A DNA stretch of 64,000 nt from G963678445 sp963678445 (GCA_963678445.1 OY782877.1:3224001-3288000); one strand, 5' to 3'; numbered from the stretch's first letter, positions 50,290-59,716 are shown. Notes: a model not told the origin generated them from the sequence alone. Numbers and translations: made by a program.

Positions 50290-51828
50290 ATGACAGGTAA
50301 GCATAGTGCTGGGCATATGGATGGGATTCATCCCGGACAGCTCTTTCTTGGAAGCTGTATTGGGTTGATTGCAACCGCAATGTCTTTTGCAGTAATGGGC
50401 GCTATTATGAATGCGTTGAAAGAACAGTTTCTTTTGACCAACGCTCAGGTAGGTTTGATCGGTGGTGCGCAATTGTGGGGCTTCCCAATCTCGATTTTGA
50501 TTTTTGGGCCTCTTTGTTCCACCTTGGGGATGCGCTTCTTGTTACGTCTGGCATTTATCTGCCATTCGGCAGGCGTGCTGATCATGATTTTTTCTAATGG
50601 CTTCGGCATGCTTTTTGGCGGTGCGCTTACGATTGCATTTGGCAATGGTCTTATTGAGGGCGCATGTAACCCGCTTATTGCAACCTTGTACCCGGATCGC
50701 AAGACGGAAAAACTCAACAATTTCCATGTTTGGTTTCCTGGCGGTATCGTGATCGGCGGTGTGTTCTGCTGGGTGTTGGACAATGTCATGGGCAAAGCGG
50801 GCCTGGTTTCCATAGCGGGGTTTGCTTCGTGGCAGATTAAACTGCTGGCCATCCTGATTCCCACGGTCATCTATGGCTGCATGATATTCGCAGCCAAGTA
50901 CCCGAAGACCGAAGCTGCGCAGGCTGGGATTACCTTCGGCGGTATGCTTAAAGCCTCGCTGGGCCGTCCCCTCTTCCTTCTGTTGTTCGTATGCATGACG
51001 CTGACTGCTTCTATCGAACTAGGTCCTAACCGTTGGATTCCGGCTATCCTTGAAGCCGGTGGTTTGGCCGGTATTCTTGTGCTTTGTTACATCAATGGCC
51101 TTATGGCTATCCTGCGTCAGTTTGCTGGGCCAGTGGTTGGAAAGCTTTCGCCGACGGGTATATTGCTGGGCTCGGCAGTCGTTTCAGGGCTCGGGCTGGT
51201 TGCATTAAGCTTCACCCCGCTGAGCATGGCTGTGGTTATTCCGGCGACCCTGTTTGCCATTGGCGTATGTTATTTCTGGCCCACCATGTTGGGCATAGTT
51301 TCTGAACGCGTGCCTAAAGGCGGTGAACTGGCGTTGGCGTTGATGGGTGTTGCGGGAAATGTAGGCGTTGGTCTGATTACGATTCCTTTGATGGGGGGCG
51401 TGATTGATTTATATGCGCATGATGATTTCGACTTTGAGAAAACAGCGATTGTTATCGAGCATATTCAGGAGCAACTTCCGGCGCTGAAAGACGATGAAAG
51501 CGTCAAATACGACACGAAGCTTGTGGCTGGTATCGATGAAACGGTTGCCTTGGCGGAATCGGTTCTCGAGTACAAAGCGCAGAAAAACGCGCTTAAACCG
51601 GTAGATACAGCCAATGTTTTGCGCGGTGCGATAAAGGTTAAACCCAGCTCCGAAATTGCTCAGGAAGCAAAATCGGTACTGCTGCCTGCAGAATTGTACG
51701 GTGGTCGTATTTCATTCCGATATGTAGCCTTCCTGTCGATAATTATCTTTGTCGTCTTCGGTATTCTGTTCCTTAAAGACAAAGCGAAGGGTGGATACAA
51801 AGCAGAGAAGCTGTCTGTGGAAGCCTAA
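50290..51828 (+). CDS. MFS transporter, probably sugar or sugar-derivative uptake
   Basis: 512 residues with about twelve membrane helices. The first half begins QLFLGSCIGLIATAMSFAVMGAIM and has a loop GPLCSTLGMRFLLRLAF between helices 2 and 3, typical of the superfamily. Between helices 11 and 12 there is an unusual soluble insertion of about 110 residues (about 378-485) with helical, charged sequence, before the last helix. AGGAGAAAC precedes the ATG. The substrate cannot be read; sugar-type permeases are the closest match in style. Confidence 0.85.
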   Translation: MTGKHSAGHMDGIHPGQLFLGSCIGLIATAMSFAVMGAIMNALKEQFLLTNAQVGLIGGAQLWGFPISILIFGPLCSTLGMRFLLRLAFICHSAGVLIMIFSNGFGMLFGGALTIAFGNGLIEGACNPLIATLYPDRKTEKLNNFHVWFPGGIVIGGVFCWVLDNVMGKAGLVSIAGFASWQIKLLAILIPTVIYGCMIFAAKYPKTEAAQAGITFGGMLKASLGRPLFLLLFVCMTLTASIELGPNRWIPAILEAGGLAGILVLCYINGLMAILRQFAGPVVGKLSPTGILLGSAVVSGLGLVALSFTPLSMAVVIPATLFAIGVCYFWPTMLGIVSERVPKGGELALALMGVAGNVGVGLITIPLMGGVIDLYAHDDFDFEKTAIVIEHIQEQLPALKDDESVKYDTKLVAGIDETVALAESVLEYKAQKNALKPVDTANVLRGAIKVKPSSEIAQEAKSVLLPAELYGGRISFRYVAFLSIIIFVVFGILFLKDKAKGGYKAEKLSVEA

Positions 51829-51867
51829 TCGTTTAGTCGATGGACGACCACTTTAGCGTGCACTCAG

Positions 51868-51894
51868 GCGGGGAGAACAAAAAGTTCTCCCCGC
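51868..51894 (+). terminator. terminator after the MFS gene
   Basis: Perfect 11-bp stem gcggggagaac / gttctccccgc with a five-base loop, followed by six T residues. Confidence 0.92.
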
Positions 51895-51920
51895 TTTTTT
51901 ATTTGCCTAAAGATCTGAGA

Positions 51921-51993
51921 AGCTGTCATAGAGGACATTGCTGGAGCAGGGATGGCAAGGACCATATATATCGCCTGTGGCGCTGGCCACTTT
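51921..51993 (+). repeat. dispersed intergenic repeat, copy 3
   Basis: agctgtcatagagga ... cagggatggcaaggaccatatata ... gcgctggccacttt. Same order of blocks as copies 1 and 2 with more substitutions. Confidence 0.75.
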
Positions 51994-52026
51994 AGAGCAC
52001 TCAGTGAGGTCTTCTTCTCTTTCTGT

Positions 52027-53046
52027 CTACAGCCCGGCGTAACTAAGGGTGCTGAGTAAGAAGGCGACTCCTTTGTTGGCAGGGGGACGGCCATTTTCAG
52101 CGTAGGAGAGGAATTCGCAGTGCCCATCCATGTATAACACATTGCATCCACCTGGTATATGGTTATATTCGTAGATTGAGGTGCTAACGAGATCCCAAAG
52201 AACAAAAAGCGTGCTTTGGGACTGGGCTTGAGCGCCAGGGTTATTTATATCGGTAATGAGGAATCGTTCTATTCCTTCTCGCAAGCGGTAGAGTGTACGT
52301 TGCCCGGTATTTCCAAAGCTGCTGTAGTCCATATCGAGCGGCAGGTTGGACAGGTCGATATCGTGATGGGCTGTTTTAGGATCGTGCACCACGAGTGCGC
52401 CGTTGGCTATCGCAATGAACCAGCCAACAAGTTGGGCGGGTATTTCAGCTTCAAGAATAGTGCTGGCGCCCATAAGTGACAGGATTTCGCCCAGATTTCC
52501 CTGTGTGCTTTCCCAGGTATCCTGTGGAGGGGGATCGGCGCCGTCAATAACCCATCCGAGATACATATAGCTGTTGTCAACGGCGTTCATTCCCAGCCAG
52601 CCTTCGAAGCAGGGAACACCAAAGAGGGAGTTTCCTGTTATCGGATCCCATAACGCATCTTCGGTACTTACTACACCATTATCAGGGCGCGAGGGGCAAA
52701 CCAGGAGAAGGGGATCGTTTAAATATTCGGGGTAGATAGCAGGTGCAAGCGGGCCGATGCTGAATTGAAAATCATCCGGTTCGCCCTGTGGTGTAAACGG
52801 GTAGGCGCTTCCATCACAGTCCACGCTTTGCGTCTGAAACAAATGCATGGGGGGGAAAGCGTTCGATCGATCTTCATTGGCATACATTTTGAAGACGAGC
52901 CCCAACTGTTTCAAATTGCTCTGACAGTTTGTCCGCCTGGCCGCCTCACGCGCACGCGCCAAAGCGGGCAAAAGGATTGCTGCGAGGATGCTTAAGATAG
53001 CGATGACTACCAGTACTTCAATCAACGTGAATCCTGGCCTGCGCAT
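52027..53046 (-). CDS. type II pseudopilin-like protein with DUF1559-like part
   Basis: 339 residues from ATG 53046. The prepilin leader RRPGFTLIEVLVVIAILSILAAILLPALARAREAARRTNCQSNLKQLG is the hallmark of the N-methylated pilin/DUF1559 group, and the end carries the usual N-V-L-Y-M-D-G-H-C pattern. It should be processed by prepilin peptidase and sit in the periplasm or surface. Such genes are typical of planctomycetes and their relatives. An upstream in-frame ATG exists at 53064. Confidence 0.93.
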   Translation of the reverse strand: MRRPGFTLIEVLVVIAILSILAAILLPALARAREAARRTNCQSNLKQLGLVFKMYANEDRSNAFPPMHLFQTQSVDCDGSAYPFTPQGEPDDFQFSIGPLAPAIYPEYLNDPLLLVCPSRPDNGVVSTEDALWDPITGNSLFGVPCFEGWLGMNAVDNSYMYLGWVIDGADPPPQDTWESTQGNLGEILSLMGASTILEAEIPAQLVGWFIAIANGALVVHDPKTAHHDIDLSNLPLDMDYSSFGNTGQRTLYRLREGIERFLITDINNPGAQAQSQSTLFVLWDLVSTSIYEYNHIPGGCNVLYMDGHCEFLSYAENGRPPANKGVAFLLSTLSYAGL

Positions 53047-53224
53047 GATTGGCCCTGCCCCCATATGCTAATGGCTCAATTTCTGGTTACTGCGCAAAAA
53101 GGTATTGGTGATGGTGAGGAGAGGCTGTTGTCTGTGAGCTTGGGCATTCGTTGCTCCCCCCAACCGTTCTTTAGCCCATAGTGTTTATGGTAGCAGGTTT
53201 TTATAGGTTTGTGTGTATAAAAAC

Positions 53225-53251
53225 GCGTTTCCGGGTGAACCGGAAACGCGA
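53225..53251 (-). terminator. terminator of the GH109-type gene
   Basis: 11-bp perfect stem cgcgtttccgg / ccggaaacgcg; on the minus strand it is followed by TTTTTATAC. Confidence 0.88.
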
Positions 53252-53285
53252 TAGAGACAACAGTGAGTAAGTAAACGTGACGCGG

Positions 53286-54677
53286 TTATGCGCCGATAAT
53301 CCCCAAAGGTTGCCAGGTTTTCCATTTTCCACGCGTGAAGTCGGGCACATCAACAGGTTTGCTACGGCCAGCTACCGACATTTCACTAAGTTCGCAGATA
53401 GCGCTCCAGGAAGCTGCATCATATACGTTCTGATCGGTAGGCAGACCCTTTCGGAGGCATTCAATCAGACGGAAATCTTCGATATAATCCATGCCGCCAT
53501 GTCCGGCACCCAAAGCCTGTTCTTCATTAGCCCGCCAAATAGGGTGATCGTATTCTTCCTTGTACCTATCCAGCGGTTCATAACCATGCCCTTCTGTCTT
53601 TCCTTCGATATAGGCGCGATCGGGGTAGCCCTTAACAATACCGCGTGTGCCCTGGATCAGGTTGATGCGACTGTACGGACGCGGCAGATTGCAGTCATGC
53701 ACCACCTTGATGGTGCAGCCGTTGACCGTTTTAATTAAGGTTGTGTTGACGTCACCCAACAGATACTTTTCATTTCTGCGCGGATCATCCTTTTTCAGAT
53801 GCTCTTCCTGCCACAACTGCAAGCCCCGCGATTTGCTGCTCATCGACACCAGATATTCAAATTGGTCACCGCGATTAATGTTCATGCATTGCGCCACAGG
53901 TCCCAGGCCATGCGTGGGGTACAAGTTACCATTATGATCCTTGGCAAACTCGCGTCGCCACAAGCCCTCGCCGCCTTTACTAAATTTGATATCGCGCAGA
54001 TCGTGTAGATAGCCGCACTCGGCATGCACCAATTCGCCGAGCAGGCCTTGGCGCACCATGTTGAGAATCATCATCTCTGGACGGTTATAACAACAATTCT
54101 CCTGCATGACACAATGTTTTTTGTATTTTTCCGCCGTCTCCACCATTTCCCAGCATTTCTCCAGACGAACCGTTGCCGGTACCTCCGTAGCGGCATGCTT
54201 GCCATTCTTCATTGCCGCTACGCAGACGGGTACATGCCATTGCCATGGTGTAGCAGTGTATACCAGATCCAGATCCTCCTCCTCACACATGCGCACAAAG
54301 TCATATTCCCCTTTGGTGTAGGCGGTAGGTTTGGGTTGGCCTGCTTCTACCGCCAACTTCTGGATGCGCCGTGTTTTGGAAGGGACAATGTCACAGACGG
54401 CCTTGAGCTGGACGCCTTCCAGCTTCAACAGATTACGACAATGGCTGGACCCCATACCGCCTACGCCGACAAAGCCAACACGCACCGTCTCCATAGGAGG
54501 GGCGGCAAAAAACTGATCTGGCGCAGGCCCCAGATTTTTTTCCACTGCGGCATGCGTGGCGGAATCTGTATCCCCCAGTACGGCGCCTAAGCCAGCGGCG
54601 GCTACAGCACCCAGTTTTACAAAATCACGGCGATTTACCCGGCGTGTTGCCTGCGTTGGTTTTTCTTTCCAATCCAT
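53286..54677 (-). CDS. TAT-exported Gfo/Idh/MocA oxidoreductase, GH109-like glycosidase
   Basis: 463 residues from ATG 54677, which has GGAGGGAG upstream. A twin-arginine signal is at the N-terminus (RRVNRRDFVKLGAVAAAGLGAVLG). The Rossmann part has VGFVGVGGMGSSHCRNLL and ATPWQWHVPVCVAAMKNGKHAATEVPA. The later NLYPTHGLGPVAQCMNINRGD and FEYLVSMSSKSRG match GH109 enzymes, which cleave alpha-N-acetylgalactosaminides by an NAD-dependent mechanism. It is the likely partner of the exported sialidase in glycan foraging (inference). Confidence 0.9.
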   Translation of the reverse strand: MDWKEKPTQATRRVNRRDFVKLGAVAAAGLGAVLGDTDSATHAAVEKNLGPAPDQFFAAPPMETVRVGFVGVGGMGSSHCRNLLKLEGVQLKAVCDIVPSKTRRIQKLAVEAGQPKPTAYTKGEYDFVRMCEEEDLDLVYTATPWQWHVPVCVAAMKNGKHAATEVPATVRLEKCWEMVETAEKYKKHCVMQENCCYNRPEMMILNMVRQGLLGELVHAECGYLHDLRDIKFSKGGEGLWRREFAKDHNGNLYPTHGLGPVAQCMNINRGDQFEYLVSMSSKSRGLQLWQEEHLKKDDPRRNEKYLLGDVNTTLIKTVNGCTIKVVHDCNLPRPYSRINLIQGTRGIVKGYPDRAYIEGKTEGHGYEPLDRYKEEYDHPIWRANEEQALGAGHGGMDYIEDFRLIECLRKGLPTDQNVYDAASWSAICELSEMSVAGRSKPVDVPDFTRGKWKTWQPLGIIGA

Positions 54678-55020
54678 GACCAAGCTCCCTCCAATATGGT
54701 ATTATACATTTCATTCCGATCAGCCTAACCGAGCTGCTATTTTAACGAATGTTGCACAAAAAGGATAGAATGCAAGAAAGCTGGGAGGTGTGTCAAAAAA
54801 GGTGTCGATTTTGCCCGAAAAACCAGTATCGCTGGATTGACTTACATAGGGAATATGTGGTATCCTCCGCGAGTCTGTGCGTAGTGGTTGCGCGAAATAG
54901 TGCAGGTAAAGTGTACCTGATAAGATGCGTACAGCGAAAAGCAGTAACCTCGGCTGGGATAGAATTCCTTCTTTTAAATAAGGCCGATTAAGCTGCTAAG
55001 GCATTACTAGGGAGGGCGTT
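54678..55020. other. divergent intergenic region with promoter of the aspartate dehydrogenase gene
   Basis: No gene. TTGACT (54837-54842), 18 bases, TATCCT (54861-54866) is a plausible plus-strand promoter, giving a leader of about 150 bases that contains a small caggta/tacctg hairpin. The AGGGAGG ribosome site precedes the ATG at 55021. Confidence 0.45.
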
Positions 55021-55848
55021 ATGAATAAGATGAAGGTGGCCTTGGTAGGCTGCGGAAACATCGGAGCTGACTTATGCATTGCCCTTCAGAAGACGGAAGG
55101 TCCCATCTGGGCGGAGATTGTTGCCCTATGTGATGCGGATGAAGAACGTGCAAAGTTGCTGCAACGTTCGTTTCAGTTGGATGCTGCTATTTGTTCATTG
55201 GATGAAGCCGTGCAAAAGGCGGATTTTGTGGTGGAGTGTGCGGTGGCGGATGCCGTGGAAAGCGTCGTACAAGCCGCTATTCGGCACCATAAAGATTGTC
55301 TCATTATGAGTGTGAGCGGGCTGATGTATCACCCGGAATTGTGGGAGCAGGCCCGGGCCAATAAGGTGCAAATTCGAATTCCATCGGGAGCCTTTTCCGG
55401 ATTGGATGGAATCCGTTCGGCGATGGAGGCGGGGCTGCATAGTGTTACTTTGACGACACGAAAACCGCCTAAAGGCCTTGTAGGTGCGCCGTATCTGGTG
55501 AAAAACGATATTGATGTCGAGCATCTCACAGAGGCCAAGGTCGTGTTTGAAGGGAATGCGTTGGAAGCGGTGAAATCGTTTCCGGCGAATGTAAATGTGG
55601 CGGGGGCGCTGAGTATTGCCGGGATAGGCCCGGAAGAAACGAAAGTGCGGATTATTGCCGATCCAAAAGCGACGGAGAATTCGCACGAGATTCGCGCGGA
55701 AGGTGCTTTTGGACGCCTGCAGACGATAACGACGAATATGCCGTCGCCGCGCAATCCTAAATCCAGCTATCTGGCGTCGCTTTCTGCGTGTGCAGAGTTG
55801 CGCGCAGCAGCGGTGGCATTTATTACGCATCATCCTGAAAATGCGTAA
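55021..55848 (+). CDS. nadX: L-aspartate dehydrogenase
   Basis: 275 residues. The Rossmann motif ALVGCGNIGADLC is at the N-terminus, then IPSGAFSGLDGIRSAMEAGLHSVTLTTRKPP and FPANVNVAGALSIAGIGPEET, as in aspartate dehydrogenases (DUF108). It oxidises aspartate to iminoaspartate for NAD synthesis; quinolinate synthase is not in the window. Followed after 74 bases by the ribosomal gene pair. Confidence 0.9.
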   Translation: MNKMKVALVGCGNIGADLCIALQKTEGPIWAEIVALCDADEERAKLLQRSFQLDAAICSLDEAVQKADFVVECAVADAVESVVQAAIRHHKDCLIMSVSGLMYHPELWEQARANKVQIRIPSGAFSGLDGIRSAMEAGLHSVTLTTRKPPKGLVGAPYLVKNDIDVEHLTEAKVVFEGNALEAVKSFPANVNVAGALSIAGIGPEETKVRIIADPKATENSHEIRAEGAFGRLQTITTNMPSPRNPKSSYLASLSACAELRAAAVAFITHHPENA

Positions 55849-55922
55849 AGATGATATTTGAGGTAAAAAGCAGACGTTGATGAAAACGTCGCTATATGTT
55901 AGAGAAAGAACGGAGAAAAACC

Positions 55923-56234
55923 ATGTACGCAGTTGTAACAACCGGCGGTAAGCAGTACAAAGTCGCACAGGGCGATGTACTTCGCGTGGAAAAACTGGAC
56001 GCCTCCATCGGGGATACCGTGGAATTGGATCAGGTTCGCCTTGTGGCGGGCGAAGAAGGCGTAGTCGTTGATCCGCAGGCGTTGGCATCCGCCAAAGTCG
56101 TAGCGGAAATCACCAATCAGGGACGGGCCAAAAAGATCCGGGTTTTCAAGAAGAAGCGGCGTAAAAACTACGTGCGCACCCAAGGACACCGGCAGAGCTT
56201 CACCGAGCTGAAGATCCGCGAAATCCAGGCGTAA
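55923..56234 (+). CDS. rplU: 50S ribosomal protein L21
   Basis: 103 residues from ATG 55923, GGAG 8 bases upstream. Starts MYAVVTTGGKQYKVAQGD and ends with the KKRRKNYVRTQGHRQ motif of L21. Forms the usual rplU-rpmA-obgE operon. Confidence 0.97.
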   Translation: MYAVVTTGGKQYKVAQGDVLRVEKLDASIGDTVELDQVRLVAGEEGVVVDPQALASAKVVAEITNQGRAKKIRVFKKKRRKNYVRTQGHRQSFTELKIREIQA

Positions 56235-56246
56235 AGGAGATTATTC

Positions 56247-56510
56247 ATGGCTCATAAGAAAGCAGGCGGAAGCTCACGGAACGGTCGCGATAGTAAGCCC
56301 AAGATGCTGGGTGTGAAAAAGTATGGTGGCCAGGCGGTCGTCGCGGGTAACATTATCGTGCGTCAACGTGGTACAAAATTGATGCCGGGCAAGAATGTCG
56401 GCCTGGGACGTGACCACACGATCTTTGCTTTGGAAGATGGTGTAGTACAATTTCGCTATGTCCGACGCGGTCGCAAATGCGTCGACGTAGTTCCTGCTGC
56501 TGCAGAATAA
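56247..56510 (+). CDS. rpmA: 50S ribosomal protein L27
   Basis: 87 residues: AHKKAGGSSRNGRDSKPKMLGVKKYGGQ, GNIIVRQRGTK and the GLGRDHTIFALEDG end. It starts at the normal AHKK and has no Firmicutes-type extension. Confidence 0.98.
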   Translation: MAHKKAGGSSRNGRDSKPKMLGVKKYGGQAVVAGNIIVRQRGTKLMPGKNVGLGRDHTIFALEDGVVQFRYVRRGRKCVDVVPAAAE

Positions 56511-56539
56511 CCTTTTTGTAAGGTAAAGGCCGGTTATCC

Positions 56540-57793
56540 ATGTTTATCGATCTCGCACGCATCCGAGCTATTGGCGGAACCGGCGGAAAAGGCTGTTGCA
56601 GCTTTAGACGAGAATCATTCGTCCCCCGAGGAGGACCCAACGGGGGCGATGGCGGAAATGGCGGCGATATTATTATCGTCGCCACCTCTCGTTTAACCAC
56701 CTTGGGGGATTTGCGTTTCCATTCTACTTGGCGCGGCAGGCCGGGTGCCCATGGCCGTGGCAGTGATCAACACGGCAAAAATGCGCGTGAGACCGTGGTG
56801 CATGTGCCGCTGGGCACCATGGTGCGCCATGATGAAACTGGGGAAATCCTTGCCGACCTCACTGAAGAGGACATGTGTTTCATTGCTGCGCATGGGGGTA
56901 AGGGGGGTAAGGGAAATGCACGTTTTGCCTCGGCCAATAACCGCGTACCTCGGTTTGCGGAAAAAGGGGAGCCGGGGGAAGATCGTTACCTGCGTCTGGA
57001 ACTGAAGACCATCGCTGAAGTGGGCTTGGTCGGACTTCCTAATGCGGGCAAATCGACGCTGCTTTCTATGGTGAGCGCCGCTACCCCCAAAATCGCTGAT
57101 TATCCTTTTACCACGCTTGCGCCTAATTTGGGCGTGGTTTCGCTGGATAACTACCGTCGACTGACCATGGCGGATATTCCGGGCATTATTGAGGGTGCTG
57201 CAGAAGGAAAGGGGCTGGGGCATGCCTTCCTGCGTCATATCGAACGGACGCGGGTGCTCCTTTTCTTGCTCGATACGGGGGATGAGGACCCGTTGGAAAC
57301 TAAGGCGGTACTCGAGAAAGAATTGGCGCAGCACAGCCCGCTTTTCGCCGAGCGGCCACGTTTTTTTGCCCTGAACAAGATAGATATCACGGAAAATAGG
57401 GCGCGTCTTGATGCGCTTTGTAAGCACTTCGATAACGTTTTCCCAATATCTGCTGCCACGCATGAGGGAGTGGCGGAGTTACTGGAGGCGTTGTGGACGG
57501 CAGTAGAACGGGTGCGGCGGGAAGAGGCCGAAGCGGAGACCTTTGAGCCGGAGAAGGAGTATGTGTACGAAGCGCCTTTCTCTATCGAAGAGGAATCAAA
57601 AGGGTTTCGTGTGGAGGGGAAACGTATTTTGCGCGCCGTGCGTATGACGGATTTTGACAACGAAGAAGCCATTTACCACTTACATGATATCCTTTCCAAA
57701 ATGGGTTTGTTCAAGAGCCTGAAGCGCTTGGGAGCGCAACCGGGGCAAAGTATTTTTATTGGTGATGTCGAGCTGGAGTACCATCCGGATTAG
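56540..57793 (+). CDS. obgE: GTPase Obg
   Basis: 417 residues. The Gly-rich OBG domain is at the start (GGTGGKGCCSFRRE, FVPRGGPNGGDGGNGG). The G domain has GLPNAGKSTLLS, DIPGIIEGAAEGKGLGHAFLRHIERTR and ALNKIDI. The C-terminal OCT-type domain (about 340-417) is present (VEGKRILRAVRMTDFDNEEAIYHLHDIL). It acts in 50S assembly and stress response, and follows rpmA as usual. Confidence 0.96.
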   Translation: MFIDLARIRAIGGTGGKGCCSFRRESFVPRGGPNGGDGGNGGDIIIVATSRLTTLGDLRFHSTWRGRPGAHGRGSDQHGKNARETVVHVPLGTMVRHDETGEILADLTEEDMCFIAAHGGKGGKGNARFASANNRVPRFAEKGEPGEDRYLRLELKTIAEVGLVGLPNAGKSTLLSMVSAATPKIADYPFTTLAPNLGVVSLDNYRRLTMADIPGIIEGAAEGKGLGHAFLRHIERTRVLLFLLDTGDEDPLETKAVLEKELAQHSPLFAERPRFFALNKIDITENRARLDALCKHFDNVFPISAATHEGVAELLEALWTAVERVRREEAEAETFEPEKEYVYEAPFSIEEESKGFRVEGKRILRAVRMTDFDNEEAIYHLHDILSKMGLFKSLKRLGAQPGQSIFIGDVELEYHPD

Positions 57794-57992
57794 TCCAATC
57801 CCATCGAACTTCTTTTCTTTTTTAAATCCTTATTCGTGACCGCTCTATCTTTTCAAAATCCTTTTTTGCTTCTCAGTAATCCTTTTGAAATTTTTTTGCC
57901 AATAAGGTTGCTTCCTTCTTGATGTTTACTATACAATCTGCGCGCAATAAAACTTTAAGTGCTGTGACGAAAGGATGAAAGGACATCATGTC

Positions 57993-58451
57993 ATGCCAAT
58001 AAAGTACGAATGCCCGAAATGTAATAGGCGTTTTGTAGATTGGGGAGCCGAAAAGTTAGGCTTCAAGTGCCCTGACTGTGAGGAGCAGGATCTGCTTCGT
58101 GTTGGTGCGCCTGCTGCAACAGAATCCCAGGCCCCCTCACTTCGACGGCAGAATAAAAAAACATCGAAGAAGCCAGCTCCTTCACCCGTTGAAACGGACG
58201 ATTCGCTGGATGACGATGATGATGTGTTTCCGGATGACGATGATGATTCCTCGGATGAGGATAGCTTTGATGACGATGGAGATAAAAGTCCTAAACCCCG
58301 GTCGACTAAGAAGTCAGGGGGTGATGACAATGATGATGGTGGCGATGATAGCGAAGATGATAGTGATGATGACGATGATCTTCCAGAGGATTTGGATTTT
58401 GATGCTTCGCATGGGATGGATGGTGGTCTGGAGGATTTTGAAGAGGAGTAG
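57993..58451 (+). CDS. acidic zinc-ribbon protein
   Basis: 152 residues from ATG 57993. The N-terminus is a zinc ribbon with two CxxC knuckles (YECPKCNRRF and FKCPDCEE). After a Lys/Pro linker the rest is almost wholly Asp/Glu/Ser (several runs of four or five Asp). It is one of the low-complexity acidic zinc-ribbon proteins seen in PVC-related bacteria; the function is unknown. AAAGGA lies about 10 bases before this ATG. Confidence 0.82.
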   Translation: MPIKYECPKCNRRFVDWGAEKLGFKCPDCEEQDLLRVGAPAATESQAPSLRRQNKKTSKKPAPSPVETDDSLDDDDDVFPDDDDDSSDEDSFDDDGDKSPKPRSTKKSGGDDNDDGGDDSEDDSDDDDDLPEDLDFDASHGMDGGLEDFEEE

Positions 58452-58717
58452 GATGCCCAAGGCGTTTTTTTACTTGCCCTAGGAGGCTGCTCAGTTGACG
58501 AACGTAACCTGCCTTTGTTTCCAGCGTCGTCGCAGTGCGCGTTTTTGTGGAAGACAAGGCGTGCGAATTGTTTTCAAAGGCGAGAGCTTAAAAGTAGCCG
58601 ATAGAGCAAGTGATTCATAGAACTAAGGTCAAGGCTTGGCAACCTTCTGTTGGGGTAGGACTGAGTTTCCTAAGTAAATCTATTGTGTGGTAAGCCGTAG
58701 CTGTGCTTGTAATGCAG

Positions 58718-59419
58718 CTACGGCTTTTCTGTTGGTTGCTGGGCAGAATCTACAGGAATATACTGGACTAGCAGCTTTTCATAATGGGTCAGGACCTGTA
58801 ACCCTGGAATCTGTTTGCAGAGCGTTTTTTGCAAAAAGATATGCAGGGATGTGCCGGGGGCAATTTCAACATCCAAGGTCTGGTGTTCTGGTGGAATACT
58901 GGACAGGTTTTCATCCATTTCCAGCGTTATCTCGGTGCGGGTGGCTAGCGTTTTTAAAAGCTCTTGCAGATCGATTGCTTTGAATGAGAGTGGCTCCTCA
59001 GAAAGGGGAGCCGTTAGTTTGCGATAGAATGCAGGCGCCAGTTCCTCTGCATGAATAATATCGTATGTTTCCTGCGTTTGTTGAACGTCGGATTTCCTGC
59101 GCCATTGTCTTGGGCTTAGATCATCGTAGGAAACGGATTCCACCTGACGGCGTGGGAGTTGTAATAAGGGAACGCCGGGATAGACTTCTATTTCATAAAA
59201 GAGCGGGGTTTCCTGAAAGATTTGTACCCCTTTTAAGATCTTCCCATTTTTCAGCGTTACAATATCGCCAGCTGTATTTTCTGAGCTTGATGTTGATTCT
59301 GCCGAGGGAGGGGAGGACTCTGTCTGGACATCGGTTGCTTCCAAGGGCTCTTGAGCGGTTCCCCCCGATATCCCTAAGAATACTAACCCCATATATAGCA
59401 AGAAGCATCGATACGCCAT
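58718..59419 (-). CDS. exported protein with secretin-type STN-like domain
   Basis: 233 residues from ATG 59419, which has GAGGAGG upstream and a signal peptide ending near GTAQE. After a Ser/Glu linker there is a small beta part (VTLKNGKILKGVQIFQ), then at about 150-225 a DLQELLKTLATRTEITLEMDENL ... LHIFLQ pattern that fits the STN (secretin/TonB N-terminal) fold. It may work in the periplasm with a secretin or receptor, but no such gene is nearby. Confidence 0.78.
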   Translation of the reverse strand: MAYRCFLLYMGLVFLGISGGTAQEPLEATDVQTESSPPSAESTSSSENTAGDIVTLKNGKILKGVQIFQETPLFYEIEVYPGVPLLQLPRRQVESVSYDDLSPRQWRRKSDVQQTQETYDIIHAEELAPAFYRKLTAPLSEEPLSFKAIDLQELLKTLATRTEITLEMDENLSSIPPEHQTLDVEIAPGTSLHIFLQKTLCKQIPGLQVLTHYEKLLVQYIPVDSAQQPTEKP

Positions 59420-59658
59420 GGTATTTCCTCCTCTGAATCCATCATAAAATACCCCCACAGGCAAGTCAAGGGGGAAGGTGTTTTGTGCAAGTTATTTTCA
59501 GCGGAGAGCATTTCTCCGGGTGTAGGTCGACGGCAAAATTTCTTTAGCGCGTTTGTTGAAAGCATTGATGCGGTCAAGCATGAAATCTGTTTTTGAAATA
59601 TTCGTTTTTAGTTACTTTATTTTTTTCTGAAAAGAGCGAAGTAACTGTAAAAAGTAAA

Positions 59659-59688
59659 ACGGCGCCGAATGCGTCTTTTCGGCGCCGT
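59659..59688 (-). terminator. terminator of the giant PKD gene
   Basis: 11-bp stem acggcgccgaa / ttcggcgccgt about 29 bases after the stop on the minus strand; a T-rich stretch (TTTACTTTTTAC) follows. Confidence 0.8.
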
Positions 59689-59716
59689 TATGGCTTATTT
59701 ACCTTCAGCGATTAGT

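Noticed and set aside
58180..58440. Tandem DNA repeat (GAT/GAC-rich)
   Set aside because: It is explained by Asp codons of the acidic tail and has no fixed repeat unit.
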